From Hyphomicrobium denitrificans ATCC 51888 (lineage in GTDB: Bacteria; Pseudomonadota; Alphaproteobacteria; Rhizobiales; Hyphomicrobiaceae): a DNA stretch of 64,000 nucleotides. Location of the stretch: NCBI RefSeq assembly GCF_000143145.1, contig NC_014313.1, positions 806,001 through 870,000 on the forward strand. Direction: 5' to 3'. The notes under the pieces were generated by a model. It searched no databases and was not told where the DNA came from. It saw nothing but the letters and a program-made list of their open reading frames with translations. Shown here piece by piece: positions 16,055 to 25,474 of the stretch; positions within the stretch are counted from its first letter, which is position 1; each line of letters starts with the position of its first letter. The translations under genes and the position numbers were made by a program.

Positions 16055-17521
16055 TTACAAATGCAGCGCCGCCATATCCGCTGAGAGTGCGCTCTCGAAT
16101 ATGGCCTCGGACAAGGTCGGATGCGGGAAGACGGTGTGCCGGAAATTGTCCACGGTGGCATTCATCTCGAGCGCCATGGCGAACGTGCCGATGAGTTCGG
16201 TTACCTCGCCGCCGATGAGCTGAGCTCCAAGGAGTCGCTTTGTGTTCGCGTCAAATACCGTTTTGACGAGGCCTTCGGTTTCGCCGATAGCGATGGCTTT
16301 GCCGTTTGCGCGAAACGGGAAGCGTCCAACGAGTATCTCGGTTTCAGATTTCCGCGCCTGCGCTTCCGTGATGCCCACGCTGGCGATTTGCGGATGACAA
16401 AAAATGCACGACGGGATTTTTGTGTTGTCCAACGGGCTGACCGGTAACCCCTTGATTGCCTCAACACAGATCACGCCTTGATGCTCTGCCTTGTGGGCCA
16501 GCATTGGCGGTCCGGCGACATCGCCAATCGCGTAGATGCCAGGAATATTCGTCCGACCGACGTTGTCGACTTTGATGTATCCTGGCCCATCTTCGAGAGC
16601 CACCGCGAGATCGCTGAGACCGAGCCCCGACGTGTTGGCGACGACCCCAACGGCGGAAATCAGGCGCTCTGCTTTCAGCGTTGAGCGGTCGCCTGCAAGC
16701 GTCTCGATGGTAAGGGAGACTTCGTCGGTTGAAGTCGCTTCTGCTCCGACGACCTTGACGCCGGTGAGGATATTCATGCCCTGCTTCTGAAATTGCCGGC
16801 GCGCGATCTGTGCAATCTCCGCATCCTCCATCGGAAGGATCTGGTGCAGCGCTTCGATCAGGGTAACGTTAGCTCCGAGGGTCCGGTAAATACTCGCAAA
16901 CTCGACCCCGATTGCTCCCGACCCGACCACGATGACCGATCGTGGGAGTTCCGGTGGCACCATCGCCTCGCAATAGGTCCAGATGCGCTTACCATCCGGA
17001 GTGAGTCCCGGCAGCACTCGAGGCTGTGCTCCGGTCGCGATAATGATGTGCTTCGCCCGATACCGGCCGGCCGCGAGGACCCCTTTTGGCGGTGCATGCT
17101 GAGGCTGCCGCGGCGAGTGACTTGGAGGGCGAACGGTGACTTCTCCGTATCCGGCGCCGGGCGCGCTTTCGATTGCCGCCTCTCCCCAGATGATCGCAAT
17201 GTTGTTTTTGGCGAGCAGATAGTCGACGCCGCCATTGAGCTGCTTCGATACCGTCCGCGAGCGCGTGACGATGCGCTGTAGATCTGGCTCGGGAGTACCG
17301 CTGCGTAGTCCGAATTCAGCGGCTCCGCGCCCGTGCTTCAGAATCTCCGCGGACCGCAGTAGCGCCTTTGATGGGATGCAACCCCAGTTAAGACAGATGC
17401 CACCCAGATGTTCTCTTTCGACGATGGCAGTTTTGAACCCGAGCTGAGCAGCGCGGATTGCTGTTACGTACCCGCCTGGGCCTGATCCAATGACTAGGAT
17501 ATCGAAAGTCGTGTCTGTCAT
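16055..17521 (-). CDS. lpdA: Dihydrolipoamide dehydrogenase (E3 of the acetoin dehydrogenase complex)
   Basis: A 488-residue flavoprotein disulfide reductase. FAD motif GSGPGGYVTAIRAAQLG at residues 10-26, redox-active GGICLNWGCIPSK at about 40-53, NAD-binding VVGSGAIGVEFASIYRTLGA, second FAD segment GIYAIGDVAG, and the C-terminal His/Glu pair in HTVFPHPTLSE. It reoxidises the lipoyl groups of AcoC with NAD+. An insert rich in Pro/His/Ser at about 125-150 (RPPSHSPRQPQHAPP) resembles the one in other alphaproteobacterial E3s. ATG 17521 (MTDTTFDIL) fits the family start; ATG 17533 is equally possible. First gene of a likely lpdA-thiS-thiG-acoR unit. Confidence 0.88.
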   Translation of the reverse strand: MTDTTFDILVIGSGPGGYVTAIRAAQLGFKTAIVEREHLGGICLNWGCIPSKALLRSAEILKHGRGAAEFGLRSGTPEPDLQRIVTRSRTVSKQLNGGVDYLLAKNNIAIIWGEAAIESAPGAGYGEVTVRPPSHSPRQPQHAPPKGVLAAGRYRAKHIIIATGAQPRVLPGLTPDGKRIWTYCEAMVPPELPRSVIVVGSGAIGVEFASIYRTLGANVTLIEALHQILPMEDAEIAQIARRQFQKQGMNILTGVKVVGAEATSTDEVSLTIETLAGDRSTLKAERLISAVGVVANTSGLGLSDLAVALEDGPGYIKVDNVGRTNIPGIYAIGDVAGPPMLAHKAEHQGVICVEAIKGLPVSPLDNTKIPSCIFCHPQIASVGITEAQARKSETEILVGRFPFRANGKAIAIGETEGLVKTVFDANTKRLLGAQLIGGEVTELIGTFAMALEMNATVDNFRHTVFPHPTLSEAIFESALSADMAALHL

Positions 17522-17667
17522 GCGGGTGATCATTCCGTGTATTGGCCGATGAATGATGTCATCGGGTTCGCTGCTCGCGATGTCGTCCTCTTGCAACGCT
17601 GTTAAAAAGATGACGGCGACGCGCTCCCTGGAACGGGAGATCAGGTCGCGCGCCGCCCTCAAGTTTT

Positions 17668-17755
17668 CCCCGGATGAACCTGGAGTATCATCCGGGGATC
17701 AGAGATCGACGCACACTGGCTCAAGTGAACGCCGAACCAATGTGCGCGATCTCAG
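17668..17755. repeat. Two inverted repeats upstream of lpdA
   Basis: CCCCGGATGA / TCATCCGGGG (17668-17677 and 17688-17697, 10-base loop) is followed by GAGATCG-A-CGCACA / TGTGCG-CGATCTC (about 17702-17715 and 17743-17755). Neither is followed by a T-tract on either strand, so a simple terminator for the porin is not obvious; they could be part of the lpdA leader or protein-binding sites. Confidence 0.5.
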
Positions 17756-17882
17756 TATGAGTATGCGAAGATGATCAAAGCAGCAGATGCGAATGCGCGT
17801 CGCCAGACACTTCGATCATTTTCTCATACCAGCGTGAACACGATGCTTCCCTTAAACGCTACCGACGCGAGTGACTTGAAAC

Positions 17883-19259
17883 TCAGAAGAAGACGGCTCC
17901 ACCGAGTGCGAAGATGTGAAGGTGTTTCATGTCTTCATTGCCATGGACACCGTCTGCCACGAAGTCGACGTCCGCTCCGTAGTTCTTGTATTTCAGCCAG
18001 AACGCTGCTGATGCAGCGTCGATTTCCTGCACGATGCCGAAACCAAAGCGGTCGAACGTCGAACCCGTCGCTTTGACGTTGTTCGGCCCGGCTGCTCCGC
18101 ATGCCGTATCGATTTTGCCACCCGTTCCTGCGAAGCCATCGCAGACGTCGGTGACGCCGCTAAACACGGCACCGCCAAGAAGTCCCGAGAACATGTCGTT
18201 GTCGTTGCCGTACTCACCGTAGAAGACAGTGGCGCCGAGCTTGTTGAGGCTGGCGCGCACGCCGCCCTTTACATAGAGCTGATCAGTTGGCTTGTAGTCG
18301 CCTTCCGGGTTCTCGTGACCATAGTAGATGCTCCCGAAGAGTCCCGTCGGCTTATGCAACGCCGCAAAACTCGCCTGCGCATAATAGTCCGGCGTAATCG
18401 CATTAATGCGGTGAGCCGTGTTGCGCGCGAAGCCGGCGCCGAACGCCGTCGTCCAGGTCGGCCCATCGTAGTTATGTCTGATAGCAAAATCGTAGTAGTA
18501 AGCTTCGCCATACGACGTCGAAAGCATGAAGCCATTGATAGTCGGCGAGTCATAGCGGATATTGTTCGTTCGATCGCCGCCGCAGTCGGCGAAGATGCCT
18601 ACGCCCGTCGTGTAGCACGTTGCGAGGTCGCCCCATCTGGCCTTCGCTCGTGTCCTGGATCCATTCGGGACGAGTTGAAAGTTCTGGCCGTCGAAGTCGA
18701 CGAGGTTCGCCGCGAATATGCTGCCGGCACCCGAAACGTCGACCCAGACATCGTCCGTTGCCTGGCTCTGCCGTCCGACCGAAACGCGGCCCAAGCGTTC
18801 GCTCTTGACCCACCAATAGGAGTTCAGCGTATCGGGTGGTCCTTCCCCACCGTCGGGGTTATGGGCATCCTGAACGAAACCATTTGCCCCGACGACGTCG
18901 ATCCTCAAACTGTAGCCCGCAGACCATTCGCTGTTGATCTTTGCACTTCCATCAAAGTGAAGGCGGTTGCCGAGATCGTTCAAGCTGGTGCCGACATAGG
19001 CATCTGTCTTCAGCCCATCGCTCCAGCCCATCACCTGCTCCGTGACCCAGCCGGAGATCGTCAGGGAAACCTTTCGATTTCCCTTGGTGGCGGTGGTCGC
19101 TTCGAGTTCAGCGATCCGCTGCTCGAGGTCGGCGCAGCAATCGCCTCCCAGATCGGCGGCTTGGACGCTCATGGAAAATGCGGACGTGCAGGCAAATAGG
19201 GCGGCGCCGAAGAGATAGGGCAGGCCTATTTTTTTTGTTATGCTGTCATTTTTGATCAT
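17883..19259 (-). CDS. Outer-membrane porin, alphaproteobacterial type
   Basis: A 458-residue exported protein: Sec signal peptide (LFGAALFACTSAFSMSVQA-AD), a short coiled coil (CCADLEQRIAELEATTA), then a 16-strand-type beta-barrel of the Omp2b/porin family (SLTISGWVTEQVMGWSDG, LGRVSVGRQSQATDDV, HIFALGGAVFF) ending in the C-terminal Phe required for BamA insertion. It lies beside the acetoin/alcohol genes, and a sigma54-like element 250 bases upstream suggests it belongs to the same response and lets small organic substrates in. Four extra Cys in the loops could form disulfides. The pore substrate is not predictable. Confidence 0.85.
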   Translation of the reverse strand: MIKNDSITKKIGLPYLFGAALFACTSAFSMSVQAADLGGDCCADLEQRIAELEATTATKGNRKVSLTISGWVTEQVMGWSDGLKTDAYVGTSLNDLGNRLHFDGSAKINSEWSAGYSLRIDVVGANGFVQDAHNPDGGEGPPDTLNSYWWVKSERLGRVSVGRQSQATDDVWVDVSGAGSIFAANLVDFDGQNFQLVPNGSRTRAKARWGDLATCYTTGVGIFADCGGDRTNNIRYDSPTINGFMLSTSYGEAYYYDFAIRHNYDGPTWTTAFGAGFARNTAHRINAITPDYYAQASFAALHKPTGLFGSIYYGHENPEGDYKPTDQLYVKGGVRASLNKLGATVFYGEYGNDNDMFSGLLGGAVFSGVTDVCDGFAGTGGKIDTACGAAGPNNVKATGSTFDRFGFGIVQEIDAASAAFWLKYKNYGADVDFVADGVHGNEDMKHLHIFALGGAVFF

Positions 19260-19506
19260 TTAAAATTCCCCCAAGTGCGCCCCGATTGCGAATGGGCCGC
19301 GTAAGTTCCTTATCTTCTTGCTCACGCAACACATGCTCTACGGCTTTCCCAACTGAAATCCGTTCGTACACGAACTAGATCGAAAGACGGCAATTACCCC
19401 GAATGCTCCGTCGATCCCGAGTAGCTCGATGGCTCCGAATTCCCGGATGAATCAAATGCTCAGAGCAAAACGCATCGATGCGATCCGAAAGTTCGCTTCG
19501 GGTGGG

Positions 19507-19522
19507 AGCAATCGGCATGCCA
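19507..19522 (-). promoter_or_regulatory. Sigma54-like promoter for the porin
   Basis: Minus strand TGGCATG-CCGA-TTGCT: one mismatch to TGGCACG-N4-TTGCW with correct spacing. Transcription would start near 19496, giving a 5' leader of about 237 bases before the porin ATG at 19259. The long leader lowers confidence. Confidence 0.5.
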
Positions 19523-19832
19523 ATACGGTGGGTACTTTAGTTGTGTACGTGGCTTTGCTCGCCGATCCGGGCACGCGCTGCACGTTCGAGATCATCTATC
19601 TCGTTGAAAACAAGCGCTTGTAGGGTCGCGGCAGACTACGGCTCGGCTTGCGCCTCAGGTAAGTCGCTATGTGCCTGTGTTTTTTGAGATACAGAAAGTG
19701 ACACCTGAGGAAACTGTGCGTGTAGAGACGAACCCTCGCATGAGAGATATTTGTCTTGCTGAGCGCCACAGGCGATGCAACGGATCGCAACTCTAGTGGA
19801 TGGACACGATCGAGCCGCGTCATGTCCATGCG

Positions 19833-19855
19833 TGCAACACCTGTTGAATGCAACA
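19833..19855. promoter_or_regulatory. CAACA/TGTTG inverted repeats, possible activator site for thiC
   Basis: TGCAACA-CC-TGTTG overlaps TGTTG-AATG-CAACA. The 2-base spacing CAACA-N2-TGTTG is the same as in the GCGCAACA-AG-TGTTGCGC element at 24499-24516. It lies 100 bases upstream of the -24/-12-like element at 19955. Weaker match to the GTTGCG-N8-CGCAAC operators. Confidence 0.35.
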
Positions 19856-19954
19856 GCTGTCGCACGCCTCGTTGTGCTCGGAAATCAAAGTGAATGGCGA
19901 CTTCGCGCGAGGGGAAAACAAAGCCGCTCCTGCCGCCAACCTATGAGGAAATCT

Positions 19955-21984
<2,030 letters not shown>

Positions 21985-22008
21985 GTGACGCCAAAAGACT
22001 CGTTGATT

Positions 22009-22070
22009 AGCGCATCCTTCAGCCCATCCCGTGGGGGGCGGCTTATGGGTTGGGGATGCGCTTCTTCTTT
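22009..22070 (+). terminator. Stem-loop terminator after thiC, overlapping the end of the convergent cytochrome gene
   Basis: AGCGCATCC / GGATGCGCT (9 bp) with inner pairing GCCCAT / ATGGGT, followed by TCTTCTTT. The 3' arm also encodes the last residues of the convergent cytochrome c. Confidence 0.6.
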
Positions 22071-22483
22071 CCCTTCTGGAGGGCTTGAGTCCGAGCTTCG
22101 GCACGCAGGTAGGCCATGACCTCCCAAATTTCATCTGTGGTCAACGTGCCTTCGAAGCTTCCCATGATCGTGCCCGGGCGGCCGCCGAGAATGACGCCAA
22201 AGATGATCTCGTCATCGGCTCCACCATTTGGTCTGAACATGCCTTTGACCAGATTTGGCGCCCGCGCACCCATGCCATTGGCTCCATGGCAAAAGAGACA
22301 CGTATTGCTGTAGATGCTCTTCCCTTTCTCGATCGCATCAGGCTTGCCTTCGAAGGGATTGATGCCTGTCTGCGTCGTGGTGGTCGCTGACGTTTCCGAA
22401 TCTTCGGCATTAGCGTGGAAAGCGACGGCTGCGATTGCCAGTACGGCGGCAGCGCATGCAAGAACCTTCGGCGCAAAAACCAT
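22043..22483 (-). CDS. c-type cytochrome, partner of PQQ dehydrogenase 2
   Basis: A 146-residue exported monoheme cytochrome c. Signal peptide ACAAAVLAIAAVAFHANA-ED, heme motif CLFCH at about residue 62, a Met ligand in PGTIMGSFEG near 106, and a basic C-terminal tail (KGKKKRIPNP). It is 85 bases downstream of the PQQ dehydrogenase 2 gene on the same strand and is its probable electron acceptor. It is different in sequence from the cytochrome of the first operon, so the two dehydrogenases seem to have separate partners. Confidence 0.85.
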   Translation of the reverse strand: MVFAPKVLACAAAVLAIAAVAFHANAEDSETSATTTTQTGINPFEGKPDAIEKGKSIYSNTCLFCHGANGMGARAPNLVKGMFRPNGGADDEIIFGVILGGRPGTIMGSFEGTLTTDEIWEVMAYLRAEARTQALQKGKKKRIPNP

Positions 22484-22568
22484 CTGTATGCTCCCAAATA
22501 GAAAAACAATTTATGCCGGCCGGAGATCGTCCGGCCGGCAACGGTCATTTGTCATGCCTGGAAGCTGA

Positions 22569-24302
22569 CTATTTCTTCTTGTGCAGAGCGAAGACGAACA
22601 TGCTGCCACCCTGCTGACGAGTCTTCAGCCAGTCGCCGTAGACGAGTGGCCAGATGCTCCCGCCGCCCGGACCGGCGAGGATCGCGACGTACTGCGTATC
22701 GCCAACCATGAAAGTCGTCGGATTGGAGTGGATACCAGTCCCCACATTGAACTCCCAAAGAGTTTCACCTGTGTCGTCCTTGATGGCGCGGAATACACCT
22801 TCCGCATCGCCGTTGAAGATCAGGCCGCCAGCGGTTGATAGGATGCCCCCCGTCGCTGGTGTATTCTGACGCCGCGCCCATGCGAGTTCCCCGGTCGTCG
22901 CGTCGAACGCCTTCACATACCCACCGCCCGGATTCAGTTTGAGCACGTCCGTTGCGAGATACCATTCGCCCGGTTTGAACTCCTGCTTCTTGGCGGCAAG
23001 ATCCATCGACATGTCACGGCCAGGCACGTATACGAAGCCCGTCCGTTTGCTATAGGAAGCGGGAACCCATTCCTTGCCTCCGTCGAGCACCGGCGCGATA
23101 TCCTTGGTCACCTTGCCGTATGTCGGTACTTTCTCCGGGTCGACGATAGGACGGCAATTTTCGCCCCAGCTTTTGACCCAGTTCACGCGGGACATAGGCA
23201 CCACCCAGTTGCATTTGTAGGTGCTGCGGTCGATTGAGTAGAGATGCCCGTTACGATCAGCGTGCACCCAGACCTTGCGGCCCTCTTTGTCCGTGATCAC
23301 GATAGCTTCGTTGGTGCCATCGTAGTCGTACGTGTCGTGCGGCGTGTACTGAAAGTGCCCCTTGATCTCGCCGGTCTTGATGTCGATAGCGATTGTTGAT
23401 GCTGTGTAGAGGTTGTCGCCGGGTCGAACGCTGCCGTCGAAATCAGGCACTGGGTTTCCAACACCCCAAAGAAGCAGCCCGGTCTCTTTATCAAAGGATC
23501 CTGGCAGCCACGGTGTGCCGCCTGCCGTCTTCCAAGATCCGTTGCCCCACGTCTTGGCGATATCTTCCTTGCCGGTGACCGGCACGGTATAGGTTTTCCA
23601 AGCAGGCGCTCCCGTTTCGGCATCAACTGCATAGATCGTACCCGCGTTGGCGCCGACATCCCCTCCCGAGTTTCCAATCATAATCTTCCCATCGGCCACA
23701 ACGGGCATCGAGGTGAAGATTTCGCCGGTCTTGTAGTCGCCGAGCTTTTGATCCCAAACGACTTCGCCGGTGTCATTGTCCAGCGCAATCAGATGTGTGT
23801 CTAATGTCGCGAGATAGACTTTGTCCTCGTATGCGATGACACCGCGGTTCACGTCGCCACAGCACAGCTTCGGACCGAGATCAGCCGGAAGCGGGTGGTC
23901 GTAACGCCAAAGCTCCCTGCCGGTTGCTCCGTCGATTGCAAAAACCTTGTTCTGGCTCGACGACACATAGAGACGACCATTGACGGCTGTGACCTGCGAA
24001 TCCTGCGCGCCGATAACACCGAACGAAAGGCTCCATTTGGCTACGAGGTCGCCGACGTTGTTCGCGGTGATCTGGTTGAGCGGCGAATAGCGCGTGCTTT
24101 CGTAGTCGCGTCCGTACATCAGCCAGTTATTGGGATCCTTATCTGCATTGAGCAGCATATCCTCGGTGACGTAATACTGGACATGCTTGCCTTCGAGTGT
24201 CTTGACGCCCAGATCAGATAATGCCGGTCCGGCGCCGAGTGCCAGTGTCAGTGCCAGAGTAAACACTGACGCGCCAGCTCCAAGGACGTGACAACCCTTC
24301 AT
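22569..24302 (-). CDS. PQQ-dependent alcohol dehydrogenase 2, lanthanide-type active site
   Basis: A 577-residue periplasmic quinoprotein with signal peptide (LALTLALGAGPALS-D) and propeller W-motifs (GRELWRY, GEVVWDQ, GAPAWKT, GELAWAR, GETLWEF). Adjacent Cys147-Cys148 (KLCCGDVNRG) give the ring-forming disulfide. Active site PHDTYDYDGTNE: catalytic Asp326 and Asp328, the second being the lanthanide-associated Asp. Asn283 matches the metal Asn; Asp215 of GNSGGD replaces the usual Glu. ATG 24302 follows GGGAGGAATTTG; a TTG codon lies just before it. A sigma54 promoter and activator-like repeats precede it, the same arrangement as acoA, so it probably oxidises an alcohol or diol feeding acetoin/acetaldehyde metabolism. 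Confidence 0.88.
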   Translation of the reverse strand: MKGCHVLGAGASVFTLALTLALGAGPALSDLGVKTLEGKHVQYYVTEDMLLNADKDPNNWLMYGRDYESTRYSPLNQITANNVGDLVAKWSLSFGVIGAQDSQVTAVNGRLYVSSSQNKVFAIDGATGRELWRYDHPLPADLGPKLCCGDVNRGVIAYEDKVYLATLDTHLIALDNDTGEVVWDQKLGDYKTGEIFTSMPVVADGKIMIGNSGGDVGANAGTIYAVDAETGAPAWKTYTVPVTGKEDIAKTWGNGSWKTAGGTPWLPGSFDKETGLLLWGVGNPVPDFDGSVRPGDNLYTASTIAIDIKTGEIKGHFQYTPHDTYDYDGTNEAIVITDKEGRKVWVHADRNGHLYSIDRSTYKCNWVVPMSRVNWVKSWGENCRPIVDPEKVPTYGKVTKDIAPVLDGGKEWVPASYSKRTGFVYVPGRDMSMDLAAKKQEFKPGEWYLATDVLKLNPGGGYVKAFDATTGELAWARRQNTPATGGILSTAGGLIFNGDAEGVFRAIKDDTGETLWEFNVGTGIHSNPTTFMVGDTQYVAILAGPGGGSIWPLVYGDWLKTRQQGGSMFVFALHKKK

Positions 24303-24386
24303 CAAATTCCTCCCAGTTTATTTTATGCATTACGCGAGTTTCCTGCATCGCCGGCGAGGCAGGCGTGCAGATTGATTGGGAAGAAG

Positions 24387-24402
24387 CGCAAGGAATGTGC
24401 CA
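24387..24402 (-). promoter_or_regulatory. Sigma54 (-24/-12) promoter for PQQ dehydrogenase 2
   Basis: Minus strand TGGCAC-ATTCC-TTGCG: full match to TGGCAC-N5-TTGC with canonical spacing. Transcription would start near 24376, 74 bases before the ATG. Confidence 0.8.
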
Positions 24403-24486
24403 GATTATTTCATAACTAAATGTCGTAATTTTACCGATGATATAGGCGGCTTTTTACATTTGCGGTTCGACACGGACGCACCAACT

Positions 24487-24520
24487 GTTGCGCTAGCTCG
24501 CGCAACAAGTGTTGCGCAAT
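24487..24520. promoter_or_regulatory. Putative AcoR-type activating sequence, double inverted repeat
   Basis: GTTGCG-N8-CGCAAC at 24487-24506 (extended TGTTGCGC-N6-GCGCAACA), immediately followed by GTTGCG at 24511-24516, which makes a second repeat GCGCAACA-AG-TGTTGCGC. It lies 84 bases upstream of the -24 element, nearly the same geometry as the operator before acoA (9378-9397). Confidence 0.65.
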
Positions 24521-24635
24521 AACGCTCTGAAAATCCGATGCCAATCATGCTCAAGCGCGCTGCAACGTATGCGCCCTTGAGGTCTCTCTGAGAGTCCACT
24601 ATCGAATGCGGTGAATTCATTCGGAGGAAATCAGC

Positions 24636-25349
24636 ATGGCGCCGTTATCCGGAAAGAAAGCATTGGTTCTCGGTGGCAGCCGAGGCATCGGTGCGGCAAT
24701 AGTAGAGCGCCTCGTAAGTGACGGTGCCGATACTCAGTTCACTTATGTGTTCCAGAAGGACGCCGCTCAGGCGCTGGCGACGCGCACGGGAACGAAAGCC
24801 GATCAGCTCGATAGTGCGGATATCAAACAGGTGACCGAGTTCATCGACACGTTCGATCGCCTCGATATTCTCGTCATCAATGCCGGCATTGCGCTTTTTG
24901 GAGATGCGCGCGATCTCGATCCAAACGATGTCGACCGAATGATCGATATCAACATTCGTAGCCCCTATCACGCGGCGGTCGCGGGCGCTCGAAAAATGAA
25001 GAACGGCGGTCGCATCGTTGTGATTGGATCGGTCAACGGAGACCGGACGCCGTTTCCAGGGTTAGCGGCTTACACGATGACGAAGGCAGCTGTGCAGGGA
25101 ATGGTGCGCGGCTTGGCGCGGGATTTTGCTCCTTCGGGCATCACCGTCAACAATGTGCAGCCGGGTCCGGTCGACACGGATCTCAATCCGGCGGATGGTC
25201 CGATGAAGGAGCAGATGCACTCTCCGATGGCGATCAAGCGGCACGCGACGCCAGCTGAAGTTGCGGCAATGGTTGCCTATCTCGTCGGTCCCGAAGCCAG
25301 CATTGTCACTGGAGCGCAGCACACGATCGATGGCGGGTTTGGGGCCTGA
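24636..25349 (+). CDS. Short-chain dehydrogenase/reductase, BdcA-like
   Basis: A 237-residue classical SDR. Cofactor motif GGSRGIG near residue 13, NAG near 86, catalytic Ser in VIGSVNG near 132 and the YxxxK pair (AYTMTKAA) near 146, and a C-terminal DGGFGA. The substrate is unknown; the closest family by appearance is E. coli BdcA/YjgI. Ribosome site CGGAGGAAA lies 7 bases before ATG 24636. It is divergent from PQQ dehydrogenase 2 across a 330-base regulatory region, so it could respond to the same activator and reduce or oxidise an aldehyde/ketone, but that is inference. Confidence 0.8.
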   Translation: MAPLSGKKALVLGGSRGIGAAIVERLVSDGADTQFTYVFQKDAAQALATRTGTKADQLDSADIKQVTEFIDTFDRLDILVINAGIALFGDARDLDPNDVDRMIDINIRSPYHAAVAGARKMKNGGRIVVIGSVNGDRTPFPGLAAYTMTKAAVQGMVRGLARDFAPSGITVNNVQPGPVDTDLNPADGPMKEQMHSPMAIKRHATPAEVAAMVAYLVGPEASIVTGAQHTIDGGFGA

Positions 25350-25444
25350 GGTCGCGTCAACAACGGGCTAGTCCTTTTGCCTTGGTCGAGGGCATTCAGG
25401 CTTAGCTCTTAATTTCTCGCCTTTTTTGTAAGCCGGGTCATGCG

Positions 25445-25467
25445 GCGACGGCAGTCGATGCCGTCGC
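25445..25467. terminator. Hairpin in the convergent gap between SDR and RND genes
   Basis: Perfect 9-bp stem GCGACGGCA / TGCCGTCGC with loop GTCGA, 8 bases after the end of the RND gene; no T-tract, so termination is only suggested. Confidence 0.4.
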
Positions 25468-25474
25468 GCAATTC

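Noticed and set aside
17668..17697. Terminator for the porin gene
   Set aside because: The stem is perfect but has no T-tract on the porin strand; reported as an inverted repeat instead.
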